Assembly: GCF_005280585.1 (NCBI RefSeq)
Contig: NZ_SZVO01000005.1
Coordinates: forward strand, 248,001 to 312,000
Reading direction: 5' to 3'
Source of the DNA: Dyadobacter frigoris
GTDB lineage: Bacteria > Bacteroidota > Bacteroidia > Cytophagales > Spirosomataceae
Length of the DNA stretch: 64,000 nucleotides
The translations under genes were made by a program, and so were the position numbers. This document shows, one piece after another, positions 53,854-62,856 of this stretch (positions within the stretch are counted from its first letter, which is position 1; every line of letters starts with the position of its first letter). The notes under the pieces are model-generated. The model was not told the DNA's origin, ran no database searches, and worked only from the letters and a program-made list of their open reading frames with translations.

Positions 53854-54288
53854 ATGAAAAGAACATTTTTTGTTGCCGCCTTTTTTTTACTTACAAGTCT
53901 GAGCACTTTCGCACAAAGCGCTGATGAAAAGGCGGTCGGCGATGCGGTCGAAAAGCTTAGAAAAGCAATTATTGATGCCGATGGAGCGACATTGACTAAA
54001 CTGACTTCTCCCTTATTATCTTACGGACACTCCAATGGAAATCTGGAAGATCAAAAGGAGTTCGTTCGCGCTATTACAAGCGGTGAATCACATTTTACTC
54101 GTATTGATCTTTCGGATCAAACGATTTCAATTTCAGGAGATCTGGCTATCGTTCGTCATAAACTGATGGGCGATACACATAATAAAGGGAAAGATCCTGC
54201 ACCTGTGAAGTTAGGTGTGCTTTATGTTTGGCAGAAAGTGAAAGGAAATTGGTTGTTGTTGGGGAGACAGGCGTTTAAATTGCTTTGA
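53854..54288 (+). CDS. exported NTF2-like (DUF4440/SnoaL) protein
   Basis: A 144-residue protein with a signal peptide (AAFFLLTSLSTFAQ, cleavage near residue 21) and an NTF2-like cone fold (AVGDAVEKLRKAIIDADGATLTKLTSPLLSYGHSNG, then QKEFVRAITSG, GDLAIVRHKLMGDTH and WQKVKGNWLLLGRQAFKL). No catalytic role is known. Such small exported proteins often accompany glycan operons of Bacteroidota. It is the last gene of the uronate set, 81 bases after the transporter. Confidence 0.75.
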   Translation: MKRTFFVAAFFLLTSLSTFAQSADEKAVGDAVEKLRKAIIDADGATLTKLTSPLLSYGHSNGNLEDQKEFVRAITSGESHFTRIDLSDQTISISGDLAIVRHKLMGDTHNKGKDPAPVKLGVLYVWQKVKGNWLLLGRQAFKLL

Positions 54289-54351
54289 TTTTTTTGACAA
54301 TCAAATTCTATTAAAAATTCCCAAATAATATAAATTTTTCGGGCAATCGTT

Positions 54352-54463
54352 GGGGCAATCCCTCGTGGTTGCCCTTTTTCAATTATCCGGAAATTAATTC
54401 CGGGCTTGGGGTCTGCGACTACAACCTTCCGGGGATTATTGGGCGACCACAAGGGTCGCCCCT
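54352..54463. repeat. two palindromic REP units downstream of a broken RAYT gene
   Basis: GGGGCAATC...GGTTGCCC at 54352-54374 and GGGCGACCACAAGGGTCGCCC-type at 54441-54462. The same two palindromes recur inside the RAYT pseudogene at 54721-54743 and 54773-54796, so element and gene share a repeat family. Confidence 0.85.
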
Positions 54464-55066
54464 ACCGAAACCTATCCTCGTTCCATCTTTTTGGGTTTTC
54501 TATGATGTAATTGGCTATGTTGTTTAATGAAATTTCGTTTCTGATGATATGCTCGTAATAATTGCGCTGCCATAATTTCTTATCAAATCTTTTCCAGTTA
54601 GAGGTTTTTATTCCTTGAATGTATTTTACGGTTGTGAGAGATTTAAAGGCTGAAACTATATCTCCAACCGTTGGAGGCTTCAGCAGGGCTTCAGTTGAAG
54701 CAATCGTTGGGACATCCGTTGGGGCAATCCCTTGTGGTTGCCCTTTTCCTTTTCCTATATCTGGGTTGTCCAGGGCGCGACCACAAGGGTCGCCCCTACG
54801 ATCTCCAAAACCGCGTGAAAATGATTTGGCATGATTACGAATTCATGCAATCGGATATTTCCAAAACGATCAGGCAAATTCAGCCATTCTTCCTCAATCA
54901 TTTTCCCAGCATCGTTCAAAATCATTTCTCCGCTAATTATTTCTCCGAAAAAATATTCCCGATACTGACAACAACATGTTAAAAAGTATAACCCTTCTTT
55001 TGAATAATCGTAACAATGTAATCGTATTGACCGTCGGTGATGAATTTCCGGATCATAATAACCCAT
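54462..55066 (-). pseudogene. broken RAYT transposase gene
   Basis: The start at 55066 encodes MGYYDPEIHHRRSIRLHCYD, then YFLTCCCQYREYFFGEI and the HUH motif VIMPNHFHAVLEIVGA (residues about 76-91); the frame then hits TAG at about 54757. After a -1 shift, the frame continues as GDIVSAFKSLTTVKYIQG ... LWQRNYYEHIIRNEISLNNI ... YIIENPKRW, the C-terminal RAYT part with its Tyr-bearing helix, ending at 54462. The gap between the two parts holds two REP palindromes, stops in the original frame and a shift. It is therefore a degenerate RAYT, unlike the intact gene at 6057. Confidence 0.88.
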
Positions 55067-55097
55067 AACTTTTACAGATTTGAAAGTGTAAAAGTTA
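55066..55097 (-). repeat. hairpin at the start codon of the RAYT pseudogene
   Basis: Perfect 11-base arms TAACTTTTACA / TGTAAAAGTTA (55066-55076, 55087-55097). On the minus strand the second arm runs into the ATG, so the message could fold over the start. RAYT genes often have a palindrome near the start. Confidence 0.75.
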
Positions 55098-55193
55098 CTG
55101 ACGCAGATTTGCCAAAAAGTAATGACCTGGCAATTACAAGTTTTAAAAGTTATGATTTAATAACCACCTTTCAGGACACCGAAATGTTTTTTT

Positions 55194-55745
55194 CTATTTT
55201 TCATCATACACTTTCAAACTGCCTTTGTAAAATCCAGTCAGCTGTTTTCCGGCCAGATCTTCTTTACAATCGAAAGTGATCGTATAATCGTTTCCCTCTT
55301 TTTTCACGACAACTTTCCCAGACATAATTTCATGAAATTCACCTTGGGAAGTGGCGTAATTGGCATTAAAAACAGTGTACGAGTTGCTAAAAGTCTTTGC
55401 CTTATAAGTGAAATAAGGATCAAAAGTATATTCGCCATCACCTAATATGGTAGAAGTAGGGCTAAATATTTCGAAATATACCGTGTGTCCTGTACCGGAT
55501 GTTGAATCAATCTTACCGCCGCTTTCATGAATTTTAATACCCGATGAGTAAAGGAATAAAACCTGCGCATTCCCTTGACTTGACGATAATTGACCAAAAT
55601 CCAGAATAAGACCGCTGGCAAGTTCAAAATCAGTACCATCATAAGTGACTATATTTTTCGGAACTATTTCATCATCCTTTTTACATCCGGAAAAGATAAA
55701 AGTGATGATGACAAGAAGAAAAAATGATTTGGTAAAGTGCAACAT
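55194..55745 (-). CDS. hypothetical lipoprotein
   Basis: A 183-residue protein with a lipoprotein signal (LLVIITFIFSGCKKDD, Cys about residue 20). The remainder is beta-rich, with SSSQGNAQVLFLYSSG and TITFDCKEDLAGKQLTGFYKGSL, without a motif I recognise. I start at 55745 because codons above it do not form a signal sequence. It is followed (downstream) by the RAYT pseudogene. Confidence 0.65.
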   Translation of the reverse strand: MLHFTKSFFLLVIITFIFSGCKKDDEIVPKNIVTYDGTDFELASGLILDFGQLSSSQGNAQVLFLYSSGIKIHESGGKIDSTSGTGHTVYFEIFSPTSTILGDGEYTFDPYFTYKAKTFSNSYTVFNANYATSQGEFHEIMSGKVVVKKEGNDYTITFDCKEDLAGKQLTGFYKGSLKVYDEK

Positions 55746-55884
55746 ACAGCAATGTGGGTTAGAGATGAGAAATGGCAAGCGTACTATTACTATCTAAGAA
55801 ATAAATTCTTCAAGTACTGCACTTATTCATCTTCTGACATTTCTGCTTCTAAATCCCGGGCTCTCTACCAAATGTTCGGAGATG

Positions 55885-55931
55885 TAAAAAGGCATTCAGA
55901 TTGTAATAAACCAGATACAATCTGAATGCCT
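55885..55931 (-). terminator. terminator of the ATP-grasp gene
   Basis: Near-perfect arms AGGCATTCAGATTGTA (5') and its inverse TACAATCTGAATGCCT, with TTTTTAC after the stem on the minus strand. It lies about 90 bases after the ATP-grasp stop. Confidence 0.85.
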
Positions 55932-56021
55932 GAAAACTGTTTGATATAAATTATATTAATGAGGTTCAATTCTCACTAATATACTCATTTACAAAATATT
56001 AACATTGAAAACTAATAACTA

Positions 56022-57236
56022 TTAGTGTGATGGCCTATCCGGCGCAGGAGCCGAAGCATGATAATCGTTCTGAATAATTTCTGCGTACTTATCCAAAAGT
56101 TCAATCACTTTATCACGTTGTTTTGAACGGACAACCAAACCAACATGATATTCTTCATCCATTCTCCAGACAATTTCCGGATCATTAAAAACCGACACAT
56201 CCGGCCATTGCTGACGGGTTAGTGAAATAATAATTCCTGAATATTCTTTACGGACCGGCGGCAATTTAAAGTTTTCACCGTTTGCCTCAGCCGTTTCCAT
56301 TTTCGCCCATTCCTTCCATAAATTAATCCCGGAAGATGCTTCTACCATTTCCGATAAATGCGCACCTCCTACTCTGGAAGAAGTTTCCAGAAAATAATAT
56401 TTCCCGTCATCTTTCGACCGGATCACTTCGGTATGTGAAGCACTATGTCTCAGTCCGAAAGCTTTTAAAACATCAACAGAAATTGTTTCCAGTGCATGTG
56501 CTTCCGAAGAATCAAAAGGAACGGTAACTGAACGGAAAATTCCGCCGCCATGCGCTACGTCAAATGGAGGGGCCAGATATTTGCTGTTCCAGGAGAAAAT
56601 AACTCTCCCGTTCATGGACAAAGAATCAACGTGGTATACGTCACCAGGTTTAAATTGTTCCACAAGATAAGCGTGACGCTTGTCGCCAAGTTCGTGAATT
56701 GTCTCCCACAATTCTTCGCGGTTATGCATTTTTTTAATACCGGTAGCCGATGCTTCCGAACGCGGTTTAATCATCCACGGACCCGGATGATCATCTAAAA
56801 AACGATTAATAATATCATCATTAAAAAGTGCACAAAAACCCGGAACCAGAATGCCAGATTCTAGTGCTTTGGTGCGCATAGCCAATTTGTCACGAAAATA
56901 TTTTCCGGTCGTTTGGCCCATGCCCGGAATCCTGAAATATTCACGGATCAGCGATGCTTTTTCCACATCAAAATCATCAAGCGCCACCACACGATCAACC
57001 ATACGGCTACGCATGACATAAGCGAGGCCAGTAACGACCTCATCCATATTATATGTTTTATCTTCTCCTTCTTCTATGTAAAAAAACTCGTCGACCGATT
57101 CACGCGCCCATGGTTTTTGATCCAGTTTTTTGGCCGTTAACAAGTAAACCGTGTTACCTGCGTTTTTGCAGGCTCTCAGAAAATCATTTCCTTTGAAATA
57201 GGTGGAAATACATAGAAAAGTTAAAGGACGCGCCAT
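56022..57236 (-). CDS. ATP-grasp domain carboxylate-amine ligase
   Basis: A 404-residue cytosolic enzyme with an N-terminal PreATP-grasp region (FLCISTYFKGNDFLRACKNAGNTVYLLT) and an ATP-grasp domain: KYFRDKLAMRTKALESGI, PWMIKPRSEASATGIKKM (ATP-binding Lys, about 155-172), and FLETSSRVGGAHLSEMVEASSG with metal-binding Glu (about 284-306). It would ligate a carboxylate to an amine or similar through an acyl phosphate. Substrate unknown. No neighbour suggests its pathway. It ends in a strong terminator. Confidence 0.85.
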   Translation of the reverse strand: MARPLTFLCISTYFKGNDFLRACKNAGNTVYLLTAKKLDQKPWARESVDEFFYIEEGEDKTYNMDEVVTGLAYVMRSRMVDRVVALDDFDVEKASLIREYFRIPGMGQTTGKYFRDKLAMRTKALESGILVPGFCALFNDDIINRFLDDHPGPWMIKPRSEASATGIKKMHNREELWETIHELGDKRHAYLVEQFKPGDVYHVDSLSMNGRVIFSWNSKYLAPPFDVAHGGGIFRSVTVPFDSSEAHALETISVDVLKAFGLRHSASHTEVIRSKDDGKYYFLETSSRVGGAHLSEMVEASSGINLWKEWAKMETAEANGENFKLPPVRKEYSGIIISLTRQQWPDVSVFNDPEIVWRMDEEYHVGLVVRSKQRDKVIELLDKYAEIIQNDYHASAPAPDRPSH

Positions 57237-57445
57237 AAAAGTAGATTAATGTGATAGGTATGTATGTCAAATTTCCCCGGCAAGAAAAACCATTCCCGGA
57301 AAACTTCCTTTCTCAAATCTAACAAAAACAAGCTATTAATCAAGTAAAGCCCCGGTTAAATTTATGTCACTTTAAAATTTAGAATAATAGCCCGAAATAA
57401 TTTAAATTAAAGCGAGCTATTTTTCATTTTCAAAATAAACAGTTA

Positions 57446-58837
57446 CTATAAAGCTGATAAATAATCTCGTAATAAACGGATCCCGAACGCAGTTCCGGCC
57501 CTGCCCGGAGCAAATTCCGCTTCTCCAAAAGCCATTCCGGCAATATCCAGATGTGCCCATTCCGGATGTTCGTCTGTAAAAACTTCCAGAAATTTAGCAG
57601 CGACAATAGCACCCGCCAACGGTTTTCCATGGTAATTTTTAAGATCCGCTATATCCGAAGAAATTTCCTCTTTGTATTCATCCCAAATCGGTAAACGCCA
57701 CAAACGTTCCCCCGTATTTTCTCCTGATCTTATTAAATCGGCAGCCAGATTATCGCTTGAAGAAAAAAGTCCTGCTGCTTCATAACCAAGCGTTTGGATA
57801 ACGCTCCCGGTCAAAGTTGCCAGATCAATAACGATGTCCGGTTTAAATTCTCTTACCGCATAACTAAGTCCGTCTGCCAGAATTAATCTTCCTTCCGCAT
57901 CTGTATCAATCACTTCAATTGTCTTTCCTGCATAAGAATTAATCACGTCGCCGGGTTTCATGGAAGAACCATCCACACAATTTTCAGTAGAAGGAATGAT
58001 TCCGATAATTCTGACAGGTAGGTTTAATTGTGCAGCCAGTTCAATCATTCCTAAAACAGCCGCCGCGCCGCCCATATCACTTTTCATCAAATGCATATTG
58101 GCGGATGGTTTTATGGAAATCCCTCCGGTATCAAATGTGACACCTTTTCCAACCAGCGCAATAGTTTTTTGATACGATTCCGGTTCGTATTCACTGACAA
58201 TCATGACCGGTGGAACATCACTTCCTTTACTAACTGAAAGCAAAGCTTCCATGCCAAGCTCTTCCAGTTTCTCCTTGTCAAAAACGATAACCTTATATCC
58301 GTTTTTCTCACCGGATTCAATCGCCCAGTCACCCAATATTTCCGGTGATTTATAATTTCCGGGGGCGTTCATCAAATCCATGATACGGATTTGTGTTAAG
58401 GCTGTTTTGCGAGCAAGATTAATAGCTGCCTCATTTCCATGAGAAATTTCATTGGTAAGAATGAACAGTTTTCCATTTTCTCCAAAGAAAGAACTGAAAA
58501 TTTTCGGTTCCGATTTGTAAAGCTGAATATTATATCCGCCTAAAATTATTCCGTTAACAGCAGCTTCAATCCAGTCCGCGGATTTCCCTTTTGCATCCAG
58601 AACAATTTGTTCCGGCCAACGATCTTTACGTTTAAAGAATAATGAACGAAAGATTTTTAGTATCGCAGGAATCTTAGGAGTTCTCCCTAAACCGAGCCAG
58701 ATTTCATTTTCTGAAGGCCACCAGATTTCTCCCCTTTCAGCTTTAAATACCTGTTGATTTTCCGGCTCCGAACCGGATTCAAAAGTGTGAAGTAGAAGTA
58801 TGTTGGCTTGTGCTTCTATGGTTTGTATCAAATGCAT
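57446..58837 (-). CDS. leucyl aminopeptidase family M17
   Basis: A 463-residue cytosolic dizinc/dimanganese aminopeptidase. The N-terminal domain is divergent; the C-terminal catalytic part has VGKGVTFDTGGISIKPS (about 231-247), MKSDMGGAAAV, and the signature DTDAEGRLILADGLSYA (about 312-328) with metal-binding Asp and Glu. It removes N-terminal residues from peptides. Length is a little below the usual 480-500. The -7 element TAGCTTTG lies 31 bases before the start codon. Confidence 0.94.
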   Translation of the reverse strand: MHLIQTIEAQANILLLHTFESGSEPENQQVFKAERGEIWWPSENEIWLGLGRTPKIPAILKIFRSLFFKRKDRWPEQIVLDAKGKSADWIEAAVNGIILGGYNIQLYKSEPKIFSSFFGENGKLFILTNEISHGNEAAINLARKTALTQIRIMDLMNAPGNYKSPEILGDWAIESGEKNGYKVIVFDKEKLEELGMEALLSVSKGSDVPPVMIVSEYEPESYQKTIALVGKGVTFDTGGISIKPSANMHLMKSDMGGAAAVLGMIELAAQLNLPVRIIGIIPSTENCVDGSSMKPGDVINSYAGKTIEVIDTDAEGRLILADGLSYAVREFKPDIVIDLATLTGSVIQTLGYEAAGLFSSSDNLAADLIRSGENTGERLWRLPIWDEYKEEISSDIADLKNYHGKPLAGAIVAAKFLEVFTDEHPEWAHLDIAGMAFGEAEFAPGRAGTAFGIRLLRDYLSAL

Positions 58838-58867
58838 ATCAATTCGATTAGTAGTTTGGCATTAATC

Positions 58868-58875
58868 CAAAGCTA
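58868..58875 (-). promoter_or_regulatory. putative -7 element of the aminopeptidase gene
   Basis: On the minus strand TAGCTTTG, an exact TAnnTTTG, 31 bases before the ATG. No clear -33 box. Confidence 0.45.
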
Positions 58876-59015
58876 AGCATAGTCCGCGCTTAATTTAAAA
58901 TTCCGGATGAATTTTATTGAAACAAACAGGAGAGTACGGGAATGTAAGAAAACTTTAAAAGATCATATTTGCAATTGGCTATAATACCATTTCTGACAAA
59001 TAATCCAGGCAATAC

Positions 59016-60413
59016 ATGTACGCAAGACGTTTATCAAAACAATTTATACACCAGGGATTTATCCTTTTTTCATTATTCGCAGGGAACACACAAAACGCTA
59101 ACGCCCAGAGAAATGAAACAAAAGCAAACGATTCCAATACGCCGCTTCATTTGTTGCAGCCAGATTATCCTGTACCGTATGGTTTGGTAAAAAAAGAAAA
59201 TATTGTTAATGATCTAAATCGAATTCATGCGTATTTAAACAATGTGACTCCCACTGCTTTTGTCGATACAAAAACGGGAAAAACGGTTACTGATTTAACC
59301 AAAATCGATCAGAATACAGCATTACAAAAAGGCGATTACCGGATTGTAAGTTATGAATGGGGCGTTACTTATTCTTCAATGCTGCTTGCAAGCCAGGTTA
59401 CCGGCGATCCAAGGTTCAAGGAATATGCGGACAAGCGACTTCAATTTATAGCGGAATCTGTACCTTATTTCAAAAAAACGAGTGCAGAACACGCCGATTG
59501 GGGAACAGCCGGACCGCTTCGAGGCTTGGTAAATCCACATGCGCTGGATGATTGCGGTGCGATGTGCGCAGCGATGATTAAAGCAACAAGAGCTGGAACA
59601 ACAGGAAATTTCCGTCCGTTAATTGATAGCCATATCGATTATATTTTAAACAAAGAACACAAACTGAAAGACGGCTCACTCGCAAGAAACAGGCCTCAAC
59701 CAAATACAATCTGGCTCGACGATTTGTTTATGGCCGTTCCGGCTTTGGCGCAAATGGGAAAACTGACGGGTGATAAAAAATATTATGACGAAGCCGTAAA
59801 ACAGGTTTTACAGATCTCCGGCAGAATGTTTGATAAAAGCAAAGGCGTATACATGCACGGCTGGGTGGAAGGGATGACCGAACATCCGGAATTTCACTGG
59901 GCACGTGCAAATGGCTGGGCGATTTTGACAAAAGTAGAATTGTTGGACGTACTTCCGTTAAATCATCCGGGCAGACCTAAAATTTTGGAATTATTAAAAG
60001 CACATGTTCGAGGCTTGGCTTCATACCAATCCGGTTCAGGTTTCTGGCATCAATTACTGGACAGAAATGACTCATATCTTGAAACTTCCGCCACAGCGAT
60101 TTATGCCTATTCGATAGCAAAAGCAATCAACAACGGCTGGATTGACGGCCTGACTTATGCGCCGATGACACTTTTGGCATGGAATGCAGTATCAACAAAG
60201 ATCAATAAAGAAGGACAAGTAGAAGGCACCTGCGTAGGAACCGGAATGGGATTTGACCCGGCGTTTTATTACCACCGCCCAATCAGCCCTTTCGCTGCTC
60301 ACGGCTACGGACCCGTAATTATGGCCGGGGCGGAAGTGATTACGTTATTGAACAATAAGGCTTTTGAAATCAATGACAGTTCTCTCCAATTATTACAGAA
60401 AAAGTCAAATTAA
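59016..60413 (+). CDS. GH88/GH105-type unsaturated uronyl hydrolase, exported
   Basis: A 465-residue enzyme with a signal (FIHQGFILFSLFAGNTQNANAQ). The (alpha/alpha)6 barrel motifs: SYEWGVTYSSMLLASQ, HALDDCGAMCAAMI, PNTIWLDDLFMAVPALAQMG (catalytic Asp pair, about 230-250), HGWVEGMTEHPEFHWARANGWAILTKVEL (about 288-316) and SGFWHQLLDRNDSYLETSATAI. It hydrolyses unsaturated uronyl residues from pectic or other oligosaccharides. It shares the family with the enzyme at 48957 but has no second domain, so the two differ in structure and maybe in substrate. Confidence 0.85.
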   Translation: MYARRLSKQFIHQGFILFSLFAGNTQNANAQRNETKANDSNTPLHLLQPDYPVPYGLVKKENIVNDLNRIHAYLNNVTPTAFVDTKTGKTVTDLTKIDQNTALQKGDYRIVSYEWGVTYSSMLLASQVTGDPRFKEYADKRLQFIAESVPYFKKTSAEHADWGTAGPLRGLVNPHALDDCGAMCAAMIKATRAGTTGNFRPLIDSHIDYILNKEHKLKDGSLARNRPQPNTIWLDDLFMAVPALAQMGKLTGDKKYYDEAVKQVLQISGRMFDKSKGVYMHGWVEGMTEHPEFHWARANGWAILTKVELLDVLPLNHPGRPKILELLKAHVRGLASYQSGSGFWHQLLDRNDSYLETSATAIYAYSIAKAINNGWIDGLTYAPMTLLAWNAVSTKINKEGQVEGTCVGTGMGFDPAFYYHRPISPFAAHGYGPVIMAGAEVITLLNNKAFEINDSSLQLLQKKSN

Positions 60414-60434
60414 AAATAATTTAGACAGTTTTGA

Positions 60435-60473
60435 CAAAAAAAGAGGAGCCGAATCATAAGATCCGGCTCCTCT
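60435..60473 (-). terminator. terminator of the M28 peptidase gene
   Basis: Perfect stem AGAGGAGCCG / CGGCTCCTCT (60442-60451, 60464-60473); on the minus strand it is followed by TTTTTTGTC. It lies about 70 bases after the peptidase stop and 25 bases after the convergent GH105 gene, so it could serve both. Confidence 0.88.
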
Positions 60474-60540
60474 TCACTATAAGAACAATTAGTTATTCCG
60501 CCGAGCCAATCATTAACCCTTAACCATTAACAGTTAACAA

Positions 60541-62091
60541 TTATTCCACGCCGCCTTTCCGCGTAGGACTCTTAACCGCAGGCCAAACACCCGGTTCTCC
60601 TTTTGAATTTGAAGGAAGAACACTTTTTTCACGGGAAGTTTTCGCAGGATCTTCACTCGCCTGATATGCCATAATTGCAGCTAAAATTGCATTGCTGCGA
60701 ACATCATCAAAAACGATTTTATCGTAGGTATCACGGTTTGTGTGCCATGTGTATGTCCCGTAAGACCAGTTTAATGAGCTTAACGAAAATGCAGGAGCAC
60801 CAGCCGCCACGAACGAAGCAAAGTCAGATCCGCCTCCGCCCGGAGCACCTGGAAATCTGGTTTCAATCGGCGCTTTGATCGCTTCAGGAACTTTGGACAA
60901 CCAACGCGTCAAATAATCATAAGCATTCAAAAATCCTTGTCCTGATAAATTTACAACACGTCCTGTGCCATTATCCTGATTGAAAACGGCCTGAATGTTT
61001 TTAATAATTTCAGGATGATCCTCAACAAAAGCACGTGAACCGTTCAAGCCTTGTTCTTCACTTCCCCAATGTCCAACCAAAATTGTTCTCTTTGGATTTG
61101 GATATACTTTTTTCAAAATGCGCATCGCTTCCATCATCGTCAAAGTTCCGGTTCCGTTATCCGTTGCTCCGGTACCGCCATCCCATGAATCAAAATGCGC
61201 AGAAAGAATTACATATTCCTCAGGATTTGTGCTTCCTTTAATTTCAGCAATGGTATTGAAAGTCGGCACCAAACCGTTTTCTTTTGAATCGGCTTTTACG
61301 CTTATTTTCGGCGTATGACCCGATTCTGCCAAACGATATAACAAAGCGTAATCTTCTAGCGCAATGTCAACCGTTGGTATTTTTTTAGTAGATGCACCGA
61401 AAATTTTATTCACGCCAAACCCCTTAGACCAAAGCGAACCAACGACACCTGCTGCTCCTGCTTTTTCCAAAGCTGCCGGCAATGTACGTCCTGTGTATCC
61501 GGTTTTAGCAATACGTTTTGTCCAGGCCTCCGTCTGTGCATCACGTTCTTTTTTCATTTTGTCAAACGATTCTTTGGTCGCAAATTCCTGCCAGTTGTAG
61601 TCAGGACGGCCTGTTGGCTGCAACATACTTGTCATTACAAATTTGCCTTTAACCGAAGGAAGCCACTTTGCAAAAGCAACAGAATCAGCCAGATCCGGAA
61701 TGATAATAACCTCTGCAGTTACTGTTTTTCCGGCTGTCGACGGACTCCATGCCAACTGCGTTCCTTCCAAAGATTTCACCCGCGGGAAAACCATATCAAT
61801 ATGCGAAGCGCCTCTTTCCCAGCCTCTCCACTCGCCCCATTTTTCATTTTTAGCAGGAATGCTCCATTCCTTGTATTTCGCTACTGCCCAGTCATTTGCC
61901 TGCTGCATTTGTGGTGAACCTACGAGGCGCGGCCCGATTACGTCAAGTAATTCGTGCGCCAGTTTTTCCAGTTGTGAATTTTCAGTTGCTTCTTTTACAA
62001 TTCCTTCCACAACAGGATCTTTCGTTTGCGCCTGTGTCAAAGCGGAGGTAATCAGAAGTAATCCCAGTGATAGCCCGGATAGTTTTTTCAT
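60541..62091 (-). CDS. M28 family zinc aminopeptidase/carboxypeptidase, exported
   Basis: A 516-residue secreted peptidase (signal about 1-22, SLGLLLITSALTQAQ). It has a PA-like insert (about 115-260) and the M28 core: VILSAHFDSWDGGTGATDNGTG (His and Asp zinc ligands, about 300-318), LVGHWGSEEQGLNGSRAFVED (Glu pair, about 346-358), VFNQDNGTGR (Asp) and YTWHTNRDTYDKI (His, about 455). This order matches the plasma glutamate carboxypeptidase / carboxypeptidase Q branch. It digests peptides outside the cytosol. Confidence 0.92.
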   Translation of the reverse strand: MKKLSGLSLGLLLITSALTQAQTKDPVVEGIVKEATENSQLEKLAHELLDVIGPRLVGSPQMQQANDWAVAKYKEWSIPAKNEKWGEWRGWERGASHIDMVFPRVKSLEGTQLAWSPSTAGKTVTAEVIIIPDLADSVAFAKWLPSVKGKFVMTSMLQPTGRPDYNWQEFATKESFDKMKKERDAQTEAWTKRIAKTGYTGRTLPAALEKAGAAGVVGSLWSKGFGVNKIFGASTKKIPTVDIALEDYALLYRLAESGHTPKISVKADSKENGLVPTFNTIAEIKGSTNPEEYVILSAHFDSWDGGTGATDNGTGTLTMMEAMRILKKVYPNPKRTILVGHWGSEEQGLNGSRAFVEDHPEIIKNIQAVFNQDNGTGRVVNLSGQGFLNAYDYLTRWLSKVPEAIKAPIETRFPGAPGGGGSDFASFVAAGAPAFSLSSLNWSYGTYTWHTNRDTYDKIVFDDVRSNAILAAIMAYQASEDPAKTSREKSVLPSNSKGEPGVWPAVKSPTRKGGVE

Positions 62092-62214
62092 GCTTTGTAA
62101 TCTTATGGTTTTGGTTTATGTTTCTAAATTAGGAATATTGTTTCAACAACCAATTTAATCCTTGAATGTTACTTTTCCGTCATTGAATAACCTTATAATT
62201 GTTATAAAAATAAT

Positions 62215-62790
62215 ATGGAATATGCCAGACTACTTAATCTGATCAGCTCGATTATAACCATTAATGACCGGGATAACGATTTAGTGCACGAACTTTTCGA
62301 ACCGTTTTCAGGAAGCCGGGGAGAAATTCTGGAACCTCAGGGAAAACCTGCGGAATTTCTGTATTTTATCAACAAAGGTTTTCTAAGATTATTTTATTTT
62401 GAAGATGGAAACGAGGTTACTACCAACATCAATTGTCCGCCTGGCTTTATAACTTCCTTCACCAGCTTTATTGAAAAAACCCCATCCACGATTAACCTGC
62501 AATGCATCACCGATTGCGAGCTTTTAAGAATTGACAAGAAAAATCTGGACTATTTATACCGGCAAGGTCAAAAATGGGGCGAATTTGCAAGAGTTGTAAC
62601 GGAGCATTCACTCAACTATAATGAACAAAGAACCCGGGACATGCTAGTACTGAATGCCGAGCAGCGTTATCAAAAACTGATTCTCAAACAACCCGATATT
62701 ATCCGGAATGTACCTTTGCAATATATCGCCTCTTTTATAGGCATCAAACCGGAGTCACTAAGCAGAATTCGCCGACAGATCATTTCCTAA
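62215..62790 (+). CDS. Crp/Fnr-family transcriptional regulator
   Basis: A 191-residue protein with an N-terminal cyclic-nucleotide-binding-like domain (EILEPQGKPAEFLYFINKGFLRLFYFEDGNEVTTNINCPPGFITSFTSFI, about 38-85) and a C-terminal winged helix (NVPLQYIASFIGIKPESLSRIRRQIIS, about 160-191). The effector is unknown. This form is common in Bacteroidota, where many members have lost cAMP-binding residues. It probably regulates the SDR/acyl carrier gene set 66 bases downstream. Confidence 0.9.
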   Translation: MEYARLLNLISSIITINDRDNDLVHELFEPFSGSRGEILEPQGKPAEFLYFINKGFLRLFYFEDGNEVTTNINCPPGFITSFTSFIEKTPSTINLQCITDCELLRIDKKNLDYLYRQGQKWGEFARVVTEHSLNYNEQRTRDMLVLNAEQRYQKLILKQPDIIRNVPLQYIASFIGIKPESLSRIRRQIIS

Positions 62791-62822
62791 CATTTGTCAA
62801 GTAGCGCTGAAAAGTCCCTTTT

Positions 62823-62830
62823 TACTTTTG
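62823..62830 (+). promoter_or_regulatory. putative -7 element of the SDR gene
   Basis: TACTTTTG, an exact TAnnTTTG, 27 bases before the SDR start. The nearest TTTG upstream is 26 bases away, longer than the usual spacer. Confidence 0.5.
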
Positions 62831-62856
62831 TGAAGCAAAATAATTAAAGCAGCACA

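Noticed and set aside
55037..55279. Plus-strand ORF over the start of the RAYT pseudogene
   Set aside because: Opposes two minus-strand genes and has no signal or family resemblance.
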